Shown here: piece by piece, positions 44,739 to 55,023 of the stretch
Layout: every line of letters begins with the position of its first letter
Position numbering within the stretch: position 1 is the first letter of the stretch
NCBI RefSeq assembly: GCF_000281045.1
Contig: NW_008246096.1
Location: 163,727-227,726 of the forward strand
Length of the DNA stretch: 64,000 bases
Direction of reading: 5' to 3'
Origin: Saprolegnia diclina VS20
Taxonomy: Eukaryota > Oomycota > Saprolegniomycetes > Saprolegniales > Saprolegniaceae
Made by a program: the position numbers and the translations under genes
Notes under the pieces: generated by a model
What the model was told of the DNA's origin: nothing
The model's input: the letters and a program-made list of their open reading frames with translations, nothing else
Database searches by the model: none

Positions 44739-45297
44739 CTTCGTCTTTTCCCGTTTGATCCCATCTTGTTCTTAGCTGTATCTTGACACGTTAATAACAT
44801 GACCACCGTGAACTTCAACTCCTGCGATTGCATCTGTCAACTGGCAGGAGACGTTGGCCGGCTAGCTTCCGTCAGAGCGAAATAAAGGAGCTAGGAAGAG
44901 CGACCGTCTGAGTGCGGCGGCTGGAGCTCCATGAGCTCCAGTGGCCATCGCACGCTGCCAATAGCACGGTCAACAAGTTGGTCAAGAAGAGTGGCAAAGT
45001 AACTAGTTGGTGCGTTTTGGTCTGCGGACGTAGCGCTTGCTCACAACCGGGTAGACCAGGGTTCGATACCCGGTATCGCAACTCTACTTGACCATCAAGC
45101 TGCTTGAGCAGCAGAGCGATCGGTGGCCGCAGTAGCGTGGCAGCCTGAAAACAATCCAGCCGGTTATCCGGATGATAGCGTGGCGCCGGACTGATATAGT
45201 GAAAACAAGTGTAGGCAATTCCATGCGGCCGCGTCTTATACCTCGTATCCGGATATTTCGACCCGACGAGGGATGTCAAACCAATTTGACTTCGCCC
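44739..45297. other. Divergent upstream region with two ATCCGGAT sites and a tRNA-like remnant
   Basis: Contains ATCCGGAT at 45166-45173 and 45247-45254 and a CCAAT box at 45281-45285, all serving the 3R-Myb gene. Around 45050-45080 a B-box-like GGTTCGATACC with a T-stem is present, but the rest of a tRNA cannot be folded. Confidence 0.45.
45166..45254. promoter_or_regulatory. Two ATCCGGAT palindromes upstream of 3R-Myb
   Basis: Exact copies at 45166-45173 and 45247-45254, the nearer one 44 bp before the start codon at 45298. A CCAAT box lies between it and the ATG. Confidence 0.55.
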
Positions 45298-46813
45298 ATG
45301 GTCATGAGCACGGCGAAGCGCAGTCGTCCGGCAGAGCTCGCTTGCGACGAGCTGCCGTCCGCTAGCAGCGAGCAGCGCCCGCGCCAAGAGCCAGACAGCG
45401 AAGAGAGCGTGCCCACGGTCTCCCGCTGGACGCGCGAGCAGGTACGACAGTGCTTGTCCTCGGTGCCCGACGCACCACGAGTCGTAGGACGAGCAACTGA
45501 ATCGGGGCATCGAAAAGTATGGCACCAAGAACTGGAAGGTACCTGCTACGACTTGAACGCATGGTCTCTAACGACATTGCCGCAGGCCATTGCCAGCATG
45601 GTGCCAGGCCGCAACCACGCGCAGTGCCTCCAGCGCTGGAACAAGGTGCTCAAGCCGGGCCTTGTCAAGGGCCATTGGTCTTTTGACGAAGATGACGCGC
45701 TCATCAAGCTTGTGCGCGACGTGCCGTCGGTGCAATGGTCGGACATCTCCAAGCAGATCCCGGGTCGCACGTACGAGACTGCCCTCTCCTTTGGTATCCT
45801 AACAAGCTGCTGCTGGTAGAGCCAAGCAATGCCGTGAGCGCTGGAAGAACCATTTGGACCCTACCATCAACAAGGGGTACGATTCATTAGTTTCTGCGAT
45901 GCACTGACAAATGTATGGACCTTTAGCCCGTATAAGTCGGAGGAGGACGTTGTCTTGATGAACGCGTACCAAGAACTCGGCAACCGATGGACGCAAATCG
46001 CAGAGTTGCTGCCGGTACGGTCGTCGCCAACTAGATTCGGTGGATCAACGAACGACGTAGGGCCGCACCGAGGACTCGGTCAAGATGCGCTGGAAGGTGC
46101 TGAATCCGCACGCCAAGTCTAAGGCCAAGCCAGGTCGGCCACCGCTCATGGCGCCCCCTACGTCGCCGCCAAAGCCGGTGGCGGCACCCACGCCAACGAT
46201 CGAGTCGCCCGAAGCGGTCACGGATGTCCAGAGCGTCTTTGACGACGAGGACGACGGCGAGTCGCAGCAGGTGCTTGCGCGCCGAGCGTCGTCGCTGCTC
46301 GAAAGCTTCCGGACGCACGACAGTCTCTTGAGCTTCTCAAGCCTCAAAGCCGAAGACTGGGAAGTGTTCCAAGATCTCATGATGAGCGATCAGTTTGCAT
46401 CGGCCGTCACGACGCGCGCGCCGACGGAAATGATGTCAATCTTCGACTCGTTCAAAGACAAGAGCATGACCGACGACGAGTTCCATCGACTCGTCGGCGT
46501 CATCGAGGACCCGGAGGCCATCATGGACTTTATCCAGGAGACGTACGAGTCGGTCGATCAAGGGAGGGAGTGGGATATGCCGCTCTGCTCTTGTGGCTGT
46601 GGCGAGACCGAGCTGATGCACCAAGAGGCGTCGCTCGCGCACTTGGTGCTGCCGCCGCCCGTCTTTTCGTCGCAGCCCGTGCATTTCGAGACGTACGGCT
46701 CGTACCAGCCCCACGTGCAAACCAACAGCCTCAACGAGTACGTCGAAGATGTCGACGAAGTCGAAGACCTCATGACGGCCTTCCACGTCGGCAAGCGCAG
46801 CAGTCGTCGATAG
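45298..46813 (+). CDS. Second three-repeat (R1R2R3) Myb transcription factor
   Basis: Six exons, about 425 residues. R1 is SRWTREQDEQLNRGIEKYGT with NWKAIASMVPGRNHAQCLQRW. R2 is KGHWSFDEDDALIKLV with WSDISKQIPGRTAKQCRERW. R3 is PYKSEEDVVLMNAYQELGN with RWTQIAELLPGRTEDSVKMRW. All DNA-reading helices look intact. The C-terminal half is Pro-rich, then acidic, with short conserved-looking helices (EFHRLVGVIEDPEAIMDFIQ) that resemble the tail of the first 3R-Myb (ASVIDSFRASGSSKDIQSIV). Shared intron positions show that it is a paralogue of the gene at 36310; CFAP74, the cupin and the FAR1 gene lie between them. Expected role: nuclear regulator, possibly of cell-cycle genes as for other 3R-Mybs. 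Confidence 0.9.
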
Positions 46814-47160
46814 ACAAATACTCCATTTCTCTTTCATTTGGTCTTCTTCAAGGGCTTAACGAGGCAGGGAAACCCTGGCCGCAAGCGTACGTCGAGGTTG
46901 ACACTAAACTCTGCTCGGCGTTCGCCTTTGCTGTGCCCCCATCACTGTCTGCGCATCGCTGACATCGTAGCACCAAGAGCACAACCACTCATTAACACAG
47001 GATTGGTCTTGCGCTAGTCTGTGCGATGACTTATATTCGTCGATGCTGATGCGAATACCTCGTCAAAACGCCTTGGTTCGTATGTAGTCCAAGCAGACAT
47101 GTTGGACAATTGGGTGCTTCAAGACAATAAACAACTCAATGGGCTTGTACGTAGGACTAG
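46814..47160. other. Intergenic after 3R-Myb; nothing recognised
   Basis: No frame with family resemblance, no RNA gene or repeat seen. Confidence 0.4.
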
Positions 47161-47756
47161 CTACGTTGCCTGCAGCAGCCATTCATGCCCTTTGGCCGAT
47201 CTTAGACGCTTTGTCTTTGGCTCGAACGTAACAATCGCGTCTTCCGCTGGCGAAATTTCCCGGTCAAGGCAGCTACTATCACACGACTGACTGTCCAGCA
47301 CTTGGCCCGTCGCGCTGAAGTGCCAACGCTTGACGAGTTGCTCAACGCTCTTGAGACGACCCTTGGTGTGCGCTACCTTGTCCCTCGCACAATCCCACAT
47401 CAGGTAGCCCTCCGCGCTTGACGTACCGACCACGCCTCACAAGCGCATTAGCAAGTCCACCATATCTTTACAATTGCTTGACATCACTCGTTCCAACTAC
47501 GCTTACATTGTCTGCATCTCGTTCGCCTCAACTTGATCGTGTCGACGGCATCATATTGAAGACGATCGGGGCTTCTTGATTGGTTGCGTTGGTCGATTTC
47601 ATCATCACGTGCTTCGTCCTGCGCTTGCCAGAGCATGCAGCCCTCCATCGGCGCGCCGCTGACCAAGCGAGTCGATTCCTTCTCGAGCTCGACCTCGCGC
47701 CCTCCTGCCACTCGTTGCAGCGTCGCTGCGTGGCCGGGTTGGCCGTGTTCTAGCAC
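47161..47756 (-). pseudogene. Two adjacent coding-like minus-strand segments, probable gene remnant
   Basis: Segment one (47484-47756) reads ...STRLVSGAPMEGCMLWQAQD, and segment two (47161-47433) reads VGTSSAEGYLMWDCARDKVA then KRWHFSATGQVLDSQSC. Both have an even, non-repetitive amino-acid mix, and each holds a similar S-x-x-EG-x-x-W element, which may reflect an internal duplication. No start codon with good context or family match was found, and no single frame joins them. The upstream flank is shared with the hydratase promoter, which has back-to-back CCAAT boxes. It may be a decayed or divergent gene; alternatively chance open frames. Confidence 0.25.
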
Positions 47757-47794
47757 AGGACCAGGTTGAAGATCGCAACTGGAACGTACTTGTG

Positions 47795-47815
47795 ATTGGC
47801 TGGTTTTTGGCCAAT
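47795..47815. promoter_or_regulatory. Facing CCAAT boxes upstream of hydratase-2 gene
   Basis: ATTGG at 47795-47799 and CCAAT at 47811-47815, about 60-80 bp before the ATG at 47874. Confidence 0.5.
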
Positions 47816-47873
47816 CGCGCGCGTCTGTCGAGGTCGGGCAAACTCAGCTCTGTCGGTCAGTTTGACTTTGGAC

Positions 47874-48872
47874 ATGGCGGCGAACGTCGGTGACATCTTG
47901 GCCAGCCGCGACGCGTTCCCGGCGACGTACACGGCGCGCGACCTCATCACGTACGCGCTCGGCATTGGCTGCAGCTACTACAAGACGCCGGAGCAGGCGA
48001 GCACGGACCTGCACTTCACCTCGGAGCTGGACGCGCGCTTTGCGGCGTTTCCGCTGTACCCGGTCGTGCTCCTCTTCAAGGGCGACGCGCACGACGTTGT
48101 GGACTTTCCGCCACCGAGCATGTCGACGATCCCGAACGGCATGCCCGACTTCAACCCCGGCATGACACTCCACGGCGAGCAGAGCATCGAGGTCCACCGC
48201 CCATTGCCAGCCACGGGCGGGCGCGTCACGTGCCACCGCCGCGTGCTCTCCTTCCACCCGAAAGGCAAGTCGGGCGCGCTCATGGAAACCGAGTTCAAGA
48301 TCGTCGACGAGGCAGGCGAGCCGCTCACGACGCTCGTCATGGGTTCGTTCTACCGCGGCCTGGACGCCTCCTTTCAAGGTCAAGGCCGCACGCCACCGCG
48401 CCGCCCAAGCATGCCTGTGCGCACCCCCGACATCGTCCTCACGCTGCCCACGTCGCCTGCCCAGGCGCAGCTCTACCGTCTCTCGGGGTACGTCGTCTTC
48501 TTGACTGCGTTCTCGTGCGCGTAGGCTCATGATGCCGATGCTGCTGTGTGTAGCGACTACAACCCGCTCCATATTGATCCGGACTTTGCTGCCTCGGCGG
48601 GCTTTCCGCAGCCCATTTTGCATGGTTTGTGCACGATGGGTGTCGCGGCGCGCGCGCTCCTGCAGGCGTACGGCCACAACGAGAGTGCTAGCTTCCGCAA
48701 GATGAGCGTTCGGTTCTCCAAGCCGACGTTTCCGGGCGAGACGCTCGAGACGCGCATGTGGCTCACGTCGCCCGGCCACGTGGCCTTCCAGACGCGCGTC
48801 GTCGAGCGTGACGCGATCGTGCTCGACGGCGGCGAGTTTGCCTTTGCGACGCCCGCGACGCCTCGCTTGTAA
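47874..48872 (+). CDS. Enoyl-CoA hydratase 2 (MaoC-type double hot-dog), probably peroxisomal
   Basis: This is the R-specific 2-enoyl-CoA hydratase of beta-oxidation, the C-terminal domain of animal multifunctional enzyme type 2. Two exons (intron about 48487-48555), about 310 residues. The first hot-dog covers DLITYALGIGCSYYKT to GSFYRGLD. The second, after the intron, starts with the hydratase-2 signature DYNPLHIDPDFAASAGFPQ with catalytic Asp and His. The catalytic Asp of that signature is the first codon after the intron. It then reads ILHGLCTMG and FPGETLETRMWL. The C-terminus ATPRL is a weak version of a type 1 peroxisome signal. No dehydrogenase or SCP2 domain is fused, so it works alone, as in plant ECH2. 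The start is well placed just after two CCAAT boxes. Confidence 0.88.
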
Positions 48873-48939
48873 CGACGCAATCTTAATCGCAACGACCGTC
48901 GACACGCATTTCTCTTCTTCTTCGTCTTCGTCTTGAGCG

Positions 48940-49542
48940 ATGTCGATGGACGGCCTCGCACGCTTCCAAGCGCTGTTTCGGGGCCAGCGAGCGCGCAAAC
49001 TCCACGTCACGCGCGTGCAGAAGGATCTCCGTACGTAGTCGCGACGATCGCCATCGCATTTGATAGAACCATGCTGCGTAGCGTGGTCGCCGTATCTGCC
49101 ATGCAAGCCCGACGCCGCGGCCACCATGTTGGCGCTGGCCAAAGCCGGCCCGACCGACACGCTCCTCGACATTGGCAGCGGCGACGGCCGCATCGTCTTT
49201 GCCGCTGTCGCGCCGCCGTTTGGCGTTGCAAAAGCGATTGGCGTCGACATCGATGACGCGCTGATCCGGCACGCGCAAAAGGACCCGCGCTGCACGCCGG
49301 CGACGCTCTTCCTCTGGAGCGACTGGGTCGACGTCGATTTGAGCAGCGTGAGCGTCATCACGCTCTTCTTCCTGCCGCACAAGAGTATTGCGTCGCTCCT
49401 GCGCGCAAAGTGCAAGCCCGGCACGCGCGTCGTCACGTACGTCTTTCCGATCGCCGACTGGACGCCAGTGGCCACGGCGACCACGGTCGCGTTCCTCTCG
49501 GCGACGGGCACGTCGCCCGTGTACCTGTACCTAGTGCCCTAA
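48940..49542 (+). CDS. SAM-dependent methyltransferase (FAM173/ATPSCKMT-like) with N-terminal IQ motif
   Basis: Two exons with a 51 bp intron, about 183 residues. The first exon encodes a short IQ-like calmodulin-binding helix, LARFQALFRGQRARKLHV. The second gives a small Rossmann methyltransferase: PWSPYLPCKPDAAATMLALA, LLDIGSGDGRIVFAA (SAM loop), IGVDIDDALI (acidic end of beta2), then VITLFFLPHKSIASLL and VVTYVFPIADW. Order and size are similar to FAM173 lysine methyltransferases that modify the ATP synthase c subunit or ADP/ATP carriers in mitochondria. The IQ motif is not known to me from that family. The target is unknown. Confidence 0.7.
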
Positions 49543-49768
49543 GCTCCGAGAAAAAAACCTCTAGGGTCCATCAAGAATAGTGTACGTATCCTTGGGCCAT
49601 AAGAGCTGAGTAATAAGCTCATAGTCATGGCATATATGCACGGGAGTGTTTGATGCCTCGCGAGTTCAATTCCTCGAGTCGACCGAGGGTTAGGTATCGT
49701 ATGGAGCACAACACGACGCATGATATTGAAGAGATATAAAGCAAAAGGACATCGAGAGACGACGAGGA

Positions 49769-52700
49769 CTAGACGTGCTGCGTCTGGGCCGCGCGGATCG
49801 CCTGCTTCTTCTTCTTGGCGTTGAGGCGGTCGCGCATCGTCCCGCGGATGCACATCTTTTCGACGCAAATGCGCGCTTCGATGAGCAAAAAGTAGGTCGA
49901 GCCAAAGAGCCGAAAGAGGTTGAAGCCCGCGACGATGTAGAAGAGAAACTTGAGGTAGTTGGCGCCCTCTTGCCCGTTCACCGAGTCGAACGAGATGATC
50001 AAATACGCAAAGCCCATCTGCGAGAGGAGCCAGAAAATAAGCAGCTTGGACCGAAAGTACTGAAAGTCGCCTTCCATCTTGTCCTTGATCTCGCCTTCCT
50101 TCTTCTTGCGCGCTTCCTCGGCCTTCTTGGCCTCGGCCGCGTCCTTGTAGTTGCCACCGCCGCCCTACACCCTAATTAGAGAGCACGAGACATGGTTGCT
50201 GTCGTACCGCCTTGGGGCCGTGGCCATCCGAGCTCTCGAGCCCTTTCGTGCCCCAGCTCAAGTCGTGCAAGTTGCAGAACGAGTACGTGTTGAGGATGTT
50301 GACGAACGTCGGGAGGAGACACATGTACTGGATGAACGACATGGCAATGTGGTGCATCTCGCAGTGCAAGCAGGACGCGAGGAAGAAGACGCCGACGGAC
50401 GCCACAAACGCTGCAATGTCCTTGATCTCAAAGCTTGTCACCATCGTAGCAAACGGCATGCTATCGCCCATATGTAAATTCGGCCGTCGACTTATAGTGA
50501 TTGAACGAACCCAGAGCGAAGACTGTCGATCCACGGCTTCATGATAAAGCCAAACGCAATCACAGACGTGAGCAGCATCACAAGCGCGTAAAAGACTGCC
50601 GTCAAGCGGTACACGCCCCTAATCGTACAGACAAAGGACCATGAGACATGTGCACATCGCCAATGGCCGTGTACTTGATGTGCTTGGGCTTGTTGCCGAG
50701 GCCCGCGACGAGCTGGATCAAAAACGACGTGCCGTACAAGAGCGAAAACACTTGGACAATAATGTCCTTGGTCTTGTCGGGAATGCCCGACGTAGGAATG
50801 TACCCCCAGTTGTTGGACTTGAAGCCGACAATCACAAGAAAGTACGTGACGAGGAAAAAGTTGGCCGGAAGGACCCACGAGAGCGCGACGTTGGCCGTCA
50901 TGTAGGCGTACTGGATGCACAGAAAGAGCTTGCGGATGTACGAGTGGTTCGACTCGGTGTAGACGCGGCCCCAGTTCAAAATCGTGTAGACGAGCGCGAA
51001 GAACGACCCGTTGAGCCAGCGCCGGCGCTGGCCAATGAGCGCGACCAGATCCGTCGGTACGTCCGTGCGCGCGATCGCGTCCTTGACGTACTGCATCGTC
51101 CAGCGGCAGTTGCGGCGCGCGAGGAGCTCAAAGCACAAGATGCGATCTTCGGCGAGGTACATGTTGCCCTGGAACGGCCCGAGCTCGTTCATCGGGGTTG
51201 TCAAGCTCTTGAAGTACGCTTCGAGCGGCGCGCCTCGAATCGCCTTGTAGCGGTACGCCGAGAACGCACCGGGCAGCACCGAGATGAAGCCAAACACCGA
51301 CTCGAGCGACTTGTCCATGACGTTGGAGATCTTGTACTCGAAATGCTGCGCGGCAATGACCCAGTTGCAGAGGTGTGGAATCGGCTTGTCGACTGCAATC
51401 TCGCCGCACGTGCCGCCAATCTGCGGGTCGATCTCCATTGCGCAGAGGAGGAGGTAAAAGGCCTTCGCCGTCGGCATCGTACCGACATCCAAGAGCACGG
51501 TATACTCGGGCTGGATCTGCTCCGCGAACGCGTTGAAGTACCACTCGTGCGAGTTGAGCTTCCCGCCGTTGTGCTCCTTGAGCGCAAACACAACCTGCGT
51601 CGGCGGATACCGCTCCGAGCTGCTCGCAGACGCTTCGATCGTCTTGGCCTTCTTGAGCTGGACGCAAAACTCAAACACGTGGCACATAACGTCGACGCCG
51701 ACCATCATGATGTTCATGACGTCTTCGTCGAACGCGCCCACGTCCCGAAGGAAGGCTAGTGTCCCTTTGTTGGCTTTGGTCCGGCCGTCCGAGACGATGA
51801 CGACGAGAATGTTCTTCCATGCGTCGTCGCCTTCGTAGCCCGGCAGCTTTTGCGACTTGATGTGCGCAATGTTGTTGGCGACCTTCTTGAGCGTCGAGTA
51901 CATTTCGACTTGGTCTTCGTTGTACATGGTGATGACGACCATGAGCTGCGGCGTCCGGCCTTCCTCAATGCACTGCAGCCGGTACCCGTCTTTGGTAAAC
52001 TCGGACACGACCTTGTTGGCCGCCGGCGTGTAGTACATGGTGCGAAGCTCCGATGTCGAGCCCGCGTCGATGCGCCCAGCGCATGCGCCGAGGCGGTTGA
52101 CGACGTTGACGCCGAGCTTGCCGACAAAGCGCCGCGGCACGGACCCGCGCATGCCCTGTTGGTACTAGAGAGGAGGGCGTCGATGAGGTGACGCCATGCT
52201 GTCATGACATGGAGGTACCCAATCGTGGAGCTTCTTGGACCACTCGAGGACCTGGATCGCTTTGGTGTTGAGGAGCGACCGAATGTGCGGGTCGGCTTCG
52301 CGCTCCGAGACGAGCGCAAGCATCTCGCCACCCGCTAAAAAGTCATTGACGGCGCTTTGGTACCTACGAAACGACGCCACCGATCAGATCTACGATGTCG
52401 AGATGGGCGCGTACCGAGCTTCGGTTTCGGCCGTGACGCCCGACGCGATGATACGAAAGGCTTCGGGTGTCGACGCGGGCACAGCCTGGCCCACGTTGCT
52501 GTCCCGCATCACCTGCATCTGCTGGTTCCACTGGTTCTGCGACGCTGCGGCGTTGAGCATGCGCACAGGCGCGGGCGCAAACTGCGGCTGCATCATTCCG
52601 CCGGGCGGTGGCATCATGCCGCCTCCTTGGGGCCTACGTCAGGATGTAAGGCATACGTCAGACAGGCGAGCGTGTGTACCCGGGATACTGAATGCGCTGG

Positions 52701-52990
52701 GACGGCGGCGTGTTCTCCTGGAGGTACGAGCCATGTTCGTATGCGGCTGAGTCTTGCCAGACAGGCACGCCGAGGACGCCGTTGGCGCCGTGCTGCATAT
52801 ACATGTCGTCGTCGCTGTCACGATCGAACGACCCTTGCTGCTGCACCTGGCGCGGCGGCGGCGCGCGCAGGTTGCGGCCCGAGCCTTGCTGCATCGGCAT
52901 CTGCGGCGGCGGGCCCATGTTGGCCGGGTTCATGTTGGGCCGCGGCCCGCTGCCTCCGCGGGCGGGCGGCGCATAGTTGCGGCGCGACAT
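49769..52990 (-). CDS. CHS: Chitin synthase (GT2) with N-terminal MIT-like region
   Basis: Integral plasma-membrane enzyme that polymerises UDP-GlcNAc into chitin. Six or so exons, about 1,000 residues. The first 180 residues are Pro/Gln/Met-rich (RPNMNPANMGPPPQMPMQQ). A helical MIT-like part (YQSAVNDFLAGGEMLALVSE) follows, as reported for oomycete chitin synthases. The catalytic part has VVITMYNEDQ, VVIVSDGRTK, LLDVGTMPTAKA, AEDRILCFELL and QRRRWLNGSFFAL, the complete set of GT2 acids plus the QRRRW product-binding motif. Several membrane segments follow (FFLVTYFLVIVGF, LTAVFYALVMLLTSVIAF, LLIFWLLSQMGFAYLIIS), and the tail is basic (NAKKKKQAIRAAQ). ATCCGGAT lies 83 bp above the ATG. The identification is certain. 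Confidence 0.95.
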
Positions 52991-53072
52991 TGAAAAGGCG
53001 GAAATGAGTTTCACTGTCTCTGTTGTTCGCCCAGCCTTTTGTACGGTACAATTCAAAAAATTCCTGATGACC

Positions 53073-53080
53073 ATCCGGAT
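53073..53080. promoter_or_regulatory. ATCCGGAT palindrome upstream of chitin synthase
   Basis: Exact copy, 83 bp before the minus-strand start at 52990. Confidence 0.55.
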
Positions 53081-53795
53081 ACGCGCACCACGTGGCCCGT
53101 ATAGCAGACGCCTGCAAGAGGCAAGCGGAACGAGCACTACCTCATATCCTATTTGCACGGACGAGAGGAGCCAGCGCTGTGGTGAATTTCTGCGCGCGCT
53201 TCTCCGAAGCACATTCCACCAGCAACTTTGCCCACCATGACATTCCACCCTCCGCATCTGATACGAAAGTGGCGAAGGTCCTGTCCACCAGAAAAGTGCA
53301 TCTAGCGCTGCAAGTAGCTTGCACCGAGTTGCCTTGAAAAGTACGCTGGTCGTCGGTCGTCGCCTCGTTGTTGCTAGCATCGTATAGACAGAAGCGACCG
53401 GCGAAGCGAGCTTGAACCGGCCATCCGAACATGGGTTGGCATCAAATGGTGACGCCGCATCCAGCGTACCTCGGTACCTTGTTGCTGTACAATTGAGATG
53501 GAGATCTGAAGATGATGGGACTGGGAACCAGGTTAAGTTCGTCGTGGGATCAACCATAGTATTGCTGCTGCAATTTTGACTCCATGGAGCACCATGGCGC
53601 TGCGTCGGCCTTGTGCACAAAAGCTGGTGCGGCAGAAAGTGCGATCGTGACAAGACCTCTGCTCTGCACCCTTGGCCGCCAAGCCTGTTGGCTCAGTCCT
53701 CCGCCGCCTGCTATTTGTCCCACATACTGATTAAGGCAATTGCGCGATCTTTGTTCAATTTCCCGTAAATTGCAAGGAAGAATACGGTGTGTCAC

Positions 53796-53803
53796 ATCCG
53801 GAT
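53796..53803. promoter_or_regulatory. ATCCGGAT palindrome upstream of one-pass membrane protein
   Basis: Exact copy, about 142 bp before the ATG at 53945. Confidence 0.5.
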
Positions 53804-53944
53804 ACGCCGACCGTGACCAACGTGGTGGCTACTGGATTGTTTTCGGTTCAAAACGCCATATAAATTACAAGGTTGCTGTGCGTAATTTAATTAAGCGCGC
53901 TGCGTGCAATCGCCAGCGAGCGATATACATTGCGCTCGACCAGC

Positions 53945-55003
53945 ATGGCGTCGTCGACTGCGTGGCTCGAGTCGGCCGACTACGTCCGCAGGCTCTACGA
54001 CCTCTACGAGGCAGACGTTGTTGATACGCAGATCAGCGATCTGCCCGCATCGCCGCCCACCGCCGTGACCACGCGCCTCGCTGCGATACCGCTCGCCTGG
54101 TCGTCGCTGCCATCGCTTGCCAAGCGCGCGCTGCTCTGGGATGCCGGGTACGTTCGCAGTACTGCAGGCGCGACGGCCTACGTCCAAGTGCAAACGCGGT
54201 GCGCGAACACGACCGGGCGTAGCATGGCGTCGATCGCTGTGCGCCGGCCCCAGTTTGGTGGCGCCACCGTCGTCTGCGCATCGAGCGCGAGGAATGCAAC
54301 GACGACGACCTACTTTCGCCAGGCGTCGTCGGGCGTCGTCGACTTGGAGTGGACATGCGCGACGCAGGCGCCACTCGCGAACGGTGCCTCGATCGCGTGG
54401 GCCCAAGACGACCTCGGGCCGCTCACGGTGCCGACGCCGCAAGTATTTATGGTCCACACCGACACGCAGACGCTGTTTGCGATTCACACGTCGCCGTGGC
54501 CGAGCGCCTCGTACGGCATGTGTCCCGCGCCCAATCGACCGAGCGGCCTCGTCGTGCCGTGCGTGGGCCTCGATGCTACGACCGCAAAAACCGGGCTCTG
54601 GTGCAACCCCGCGCCGTCGTCGCTCATGGACGCGTGGCTCGCCAACCTGCACGACCCAACAGTGCCGGTGGTGCTTCCGACGACGCTCGCACCCGCCACC
54701 ATGCGTCCGACCGACACGATCGTCGCGCCGCCGATGCCAGTGTCCCAGCCCAATGCGACCGGCGCCGTTGGCACAGCGGTCATCGTGCTCGGTGCTGCCT
54801 TTGGCGTCACGGCCGTCGTCGTCGGTGTCTGCTTCATCGCCTGGTTCCAACGCAAGCTCCAAGAAATGATCGATGCAACGGAGAGCAACCTCCGCGTCGC
54901 GCCCGCCCCTCTCGACAACCTCGAAGCCGACGATCGGCACTCGAGCAGTGGGCTCTACGGGCCACTGGTGACGCCCAAAGACGCCGACCGACTCCGGCAC
55001 TAG
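53945..55003 (+). CDS. Predicted one-pass membrane protein, unknown family
   Basis: Single exon, 352 residues. A polar N-terminal part (YVRRLYDLYEADVVDTQIS) is followed by a 180-residue domain with cysteines (TRCANTT, VVCASS, WTCATQ, GMCPAP, VPCVGL, LWCNP) and several N-x-S/T sites. It looks like an extracellular disulfide-bonded domain, yet no clear signal peptide is present. A Pro/Thr stalk and one membrane segment (VIVLGAAFGVTAVVVGVCFIAW) come near residues 278-300, then a short cytosolic tail. Lack of a leader suggests either an unseen 5' exon or unusual topology. No family is recognised. It is convergent with PNPase, with just 20 bp between stops. Confidence 0.65.
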   Translation: MASSTAWLESADYVRRLYDLYEADVVDTQISDLPASPPTAVTTRLAAIPLAWSSLPSLAKRALLWDAGYVRSTAGATAYVQVQTRCANTTGRSMASIAVRRPQFGGATVVCASSARNATTTTYFRQASSGVVDLEWTCATQAPLANGASIAWAQDDLGPLTVPTPQVFMVHTDTQTLFAIHTSPWPSASYGMCPAPNRPSGLVVPCVGLDATTAKTGLWCNPAPSSLMDAWLANLHDPTVPVVLPTTLAPATMRPTDTIVAPPMPVSQPNATGAVGTAVIVLGAAFGVTAVVVGVCFIAWFQRKLQEMIDATESNLRVAPAPLDNLEADDRHSSSGLYGPLVTPKDADRLRH

Positions 55004-55023
55004 TCGATACAATCCAAAGATTA

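Larger units (their letters stand above)
52991..53944. other. Divergent promoter region of chitin synthase and a membrane protein
   Basis: About 950 bp with an ATCCGGAT copy near each end (53073-53080 and 53796-53803), each serving one flanking gene. Only short unsupported frames otherwise. Confidence 0.5.

Noticed and set aside
45003-45085. tRNA-like sequence with B box GGTTCGATACC
   Set aside because: A T-stem and loop can be drawn with one mismatch, but the 5' acceptor pairs only 5 of 7 and no D or anticodon arm folds. At most a tRNA remnant.
49610-49700. Second tRNA-like stretch (GAGC/GCTC D-arm-like, GAGTTCAATTCC)
   Set aside because: T-stem and acceptor do not pair; not called as tRNA.
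50641-51759. 372-codon plus-strand frame opposite chitin synthase
   Set aside because: Shadow of the certain chitin synthase exon.
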